From positions 7,771,385-7,835,384 of the forward strand of contig JASFXZ010000010.1 of the NCBI GenBank assembly GCA_032209605.1: a stretch of DNA of 64,000 bases, read 5' to 3'. The translations under genes and the position numbers were made by a program. A model generated the notes under the pieces. That model did no database searches. It saw nothing but the letters and a program-made list of their open reading frames with translations, and was not told the DNA's origin. This DNA comes from Mactromeris polynyma (lineage: Eukaryota; Mollusca; Bivalvia; Venerida; Mactridae). Below, piece after piece: positions 61,131 through 64,000 of the stretch (positions are counted from its first letter, which is position 1; the number at the start of each line of letters is the position of its first letter).

Positions 61131-62848
61131 GGACTTACGGAGTTCGCTAAACGCACCCCAGTGTAATCTTGATGGAAATAATGTTAAGACTTGTTAAACG
61201 GGCTCAGTTTATATGATATGAATCACCATAATTATATACATTGGTTAAAATAACAATTACTTTTAATAAGAGCACTGTAACAGATTTATAAGCAGTACTT
61301 TAAATAAGAATTGTGAAACGTCCATAAACTCAGATTGATATGGTGCATGTCACGCATTTATTGCATTTTCTTGCATACTGCACTCAAATTCAAAACCAGA
61401 TCATTCAAAATCTTAAAACCGATTCAGCAAAACGGACAAAAACAGGACATTGTTGACTGATAAATAAAGCACGTTTTGTAAACTCATAAAACACTTGTGC
61501 CGCTGTCTGAGCAATTTAAAAGCATGGCATGTGAATTGTTATTACAACTCAATCAATAATAAAAGGCTAAAAGCAAACAATTTACTTAGCACACTATGAA
61601 ACTTCACATAACACATTCTAAAAACACCCTCTATTTATACAAACCGAAATATATTATTTTTTTGGGTGGAGTTCATAATCATTAAATACGAATGTTTGAA
61701 TGTAAATAAAGTTTACCTGTAGCTTTTGTTACATACTACTTTTTTACATAAATTTGTGAGTGTTACATACTTTTATGTATATAATAGAATCGTAAACAGA
61801 TGTTCTAGGGAATCAAGTACTTATTGTGCACTTTTTGCTGTAGGAAAATGTAGTGAAGAATAAATGTATTCAAAGCATTGTGCATTTTAGTAAATGCATT
61901 CCAAAAAGACGATTGTCTTCCATTCCATTGATAATGCAAAAGAATTGTCTACTTTGGTAACTATCCAAGACGATCAGTGTAATTTGGATTGAAATATTTA
62001 ATACCATGGACTTAGATTAATTTTATTCTATGCTCGAGACCGAACGAACTTCAAAATAATGCACCCATCGAGACAATTAAGGAGCTGATATGTTCATGTA
62101 ATAATCATTCTTATCAAAACCGAGTAATACATCAAATAAATGTTCCTATCATGAATATCGGACGAAAGAGGAAAGTAATTATGATAAACAAGTCATTAAG
62201 ACCCCCCCCCCCCCCCCTGAAACGCAACAGAAAGATTAAACAGTACCTCATGTCTCTTTAATATTTCATGCTACATTTAGTTTAATTAATAACATATCAA
62301 ATTCATGATTTTGATAGTGTATAAAATAGGTCGGCAAATTATGATAATAAACTCATTACTAGTATATGATATTTAATGCAGATCGTGTAGCGTCAATAAC
62401 ATGTACAGTGGCTAAAGTTCACCAAAATCAATAGACATTCATTACATTCTTGAACAATAGTGTTATCTTTGCAACTTCATTATATTTAAAACAAAGCCAT
62501 TAAAACAAACAGGTGCACCAGTGAATTACATGCCAAACTCGTGTTTGCTTTTAATTGAAAGCCAAGCAGGGGTCCTAGGTGATTGTTTTTGTTCGGTGGT
62601 ATCCACGTCGTTAAAAAATCGCGGAAGTTTCGCACAAAAATAAAAGCAAACAAAGTTAGAACAACATCCAAGGATACTGTTCCAAATGCCGTGGTAAGTC
62701 AGACTTAGTGGGATTACAGGCATCGGTACTAACACTTAGAAACGGTTACAATTGTCTTTGTCTACATGTGCAGATCTCTTCCATCAAAACAGAATTACAA
62801 TTTGAATGAATGTGTCGTCACAGCAATCAGAACTTGAATAGTAGTAAA

Positions 62849-63099
62849 CAGGGGCAATATTAAGTAAAATTTCATCCTTATCCTTAAAATAACATTTTCC
62901 TTAACTGGTTGATTTAACATACAGGCTATTATATGGTCAAATCAGGAGTGATAAAGGAATGATATTAATATGTTGTTGTCATTATCATTACAAAGCCTAA
63001 CAGTTTTAATGTGGTTTTGGAATTACATCCATTTGAAGTGTTGAACTTAAGTGAAGATATTTAAACTTCACTTAAGATGCTTCTGTAATACGGGCACTG
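62849..63099 (-). mobile_element. MITE family B, copy 3
   Basis: The reverse complement matches copies 1 and 2: starts near CAGTGCCCGTATTACAGAAG and ends ATATTGCCCCTG, with GTCAAATCAGGAGTGATAAA and ATACAGGCTATTATATGG on the plus strand. Confidence 0.85.
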
Positions 63100-64000
63100 A
63101 ACATGACTTTATGAGGAAACAAATGTGAACAACTTCACTTTAACAGACATGCATACAAAGGAAAAAGCAACTCTGCATCACATTACCAAACATAAGTGAT
63201 ATGTAGTGGATAGCATCCGGTGGTTCAAAAAGAAAGAATAGTCACAAAATAAGTTACCATGTTCATATACATTTATTTCGTAGTGGACTTGTGTCTTGGA
63301 ATGAATGCAATGATGCTTCCGTTCTTTATTAAATACTATTCTCAGACCAGGTGTAATCATTTTAACTGTTAGTTTGAACACAACTGTGTAATATTAATTG
63401 ATATTCAATACTCAAATGCACAGCTGACATGACATCAATGCATACTTACACTGAATAAAACGTTGACAACTAAATTAATGCACTATTACCCTGCATGCAT
63501 TCAAAAAACATTTTACAGAGTGCAAATTAATCAGTACCCTATCGAACAGATTTCCATTAGATTTGAATGCAATCTTGTTTTAATCCCCCTAATGGATCTG
63601 TATCAACCGATGCTATACAAAATGTCTTGCTTCAACGAAAATCAGATTTTATGCAGTAACAAGTGTCATCTCTGAATATAACGGATTATAAAATTTTTGT
63701 TCAAATATTCATAAAATCCATTAACAGTTTAAATGAAGAAAAGTGTCAACCGTGTAGCATTAATGATAAAATGTTGATGTAAAGGTTGGATGTTACATTA
63801 TACTTTGTATATTGGTAATCGAATTGTGGATGAATGAAGCTACGACATTACAATGTCACGTGGATTTTGAAGTACTGGGTATATTGAGAACGTTTGAGGG
63901 TAAAGACGATAAGAATTTCGGAACATTTTGATTCTATGTTAGTGATTTATAATAGAATGTGGTTCTTCACTTCGAAATATATTGTATTCACGTAGTATGT

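Larger units (their letters stand above)
60132..64000. other. Upstream flank or further intron of the dynein gene
   Basis: Contains a full foldback copy with a nested MITE, a MITE B copy and a 16-base C run at 62202-62217. No first exon with an ATG was identified. Open frames at 62526-62735 and 63178-63381 (minus) do not join exon 1 in phase. Confidence 0.5.

Noticed and set aside
62486..62735. Two overlapping minus-strand open frames as a first dynein exon
   Set aside because: Neither joins exon 1 in phase at the visible GTAATT donor, and no ATG or acceptor fits.
63178..63381. Minus-strand open frame ending at a donor-like GTAACT
   Set aside because: Leaves phase 1, while exon 1 needs phase 0; no family resemblance.

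Overview
The window reads as animal nuclear DNA: AT-rich, intron-dense, full of short inverted-repeat transposons, tRNA-derived SINE relics and satellites. One SINE carries a central domain I recognise as MetaSINE-like, which is common in molluscs, so a mollusc (probably a bivalve) is the best guess. No search was run; the organism is an inference.

One gene dominates. On the minus strand, 39 exons between 60131 and 14741 join with continuous reading phase and AG/GT splice sites into 2,094 codons of an axonemal dynein heavy chain, most like DNAH3 of the inner-arm DNAH3/7/12 group. The product runs from a disordered N-terminal extension through the tail and linker to AAA1 (P-loop GPAGTGKT, Walker B CFDEFN), AAA2 (P-loop GDPLAGKT) and the AAA2-AAA3 connector. 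The extreme N-terminus (right of 60131) and everything from AAA3 to the C-terminus are not found. If the gene is intact, its next exons lie left of base 1 and the intron after 14741 is at least 14.7 kb.

Layout: 1-1690, a homogeneous 45-bp satellite running off the left edge; 1690-2262, a degraded repeat of about 100 bp; 2263-6000, non-coding with two MITE-like elements and a 30-bp palindrome; 6004-9897, an 18-bp minisatellite with a 70-bp higher-order repeat that is open in several frames on both strands; 9898-14740, non-coding with repeat fragments and two weak exon candidates; 14741-41900, exons 39 to 5 with mostly short introns; 41901-60131, exons 4 to 1 in long, repeat-rich introns; 60132-64000, upstream flank or intron with a foldback element, a nested MITE and another MITE copy.

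Apart from the dynein gene no convincing protein gene was seen. Most long open frames at 6-10 kb, 19.4 kb, 44.5 kb, 53.2-53.7 kb and 57.8-61.2 kb are by-products of repeats. The points of most interest are the two satellites in the inferred giant dynein intron, a nested MITE whose empty site is preserved in paralogous copies, and a set of 65-80 bp hairpins, two of which are the same 70-bp family.
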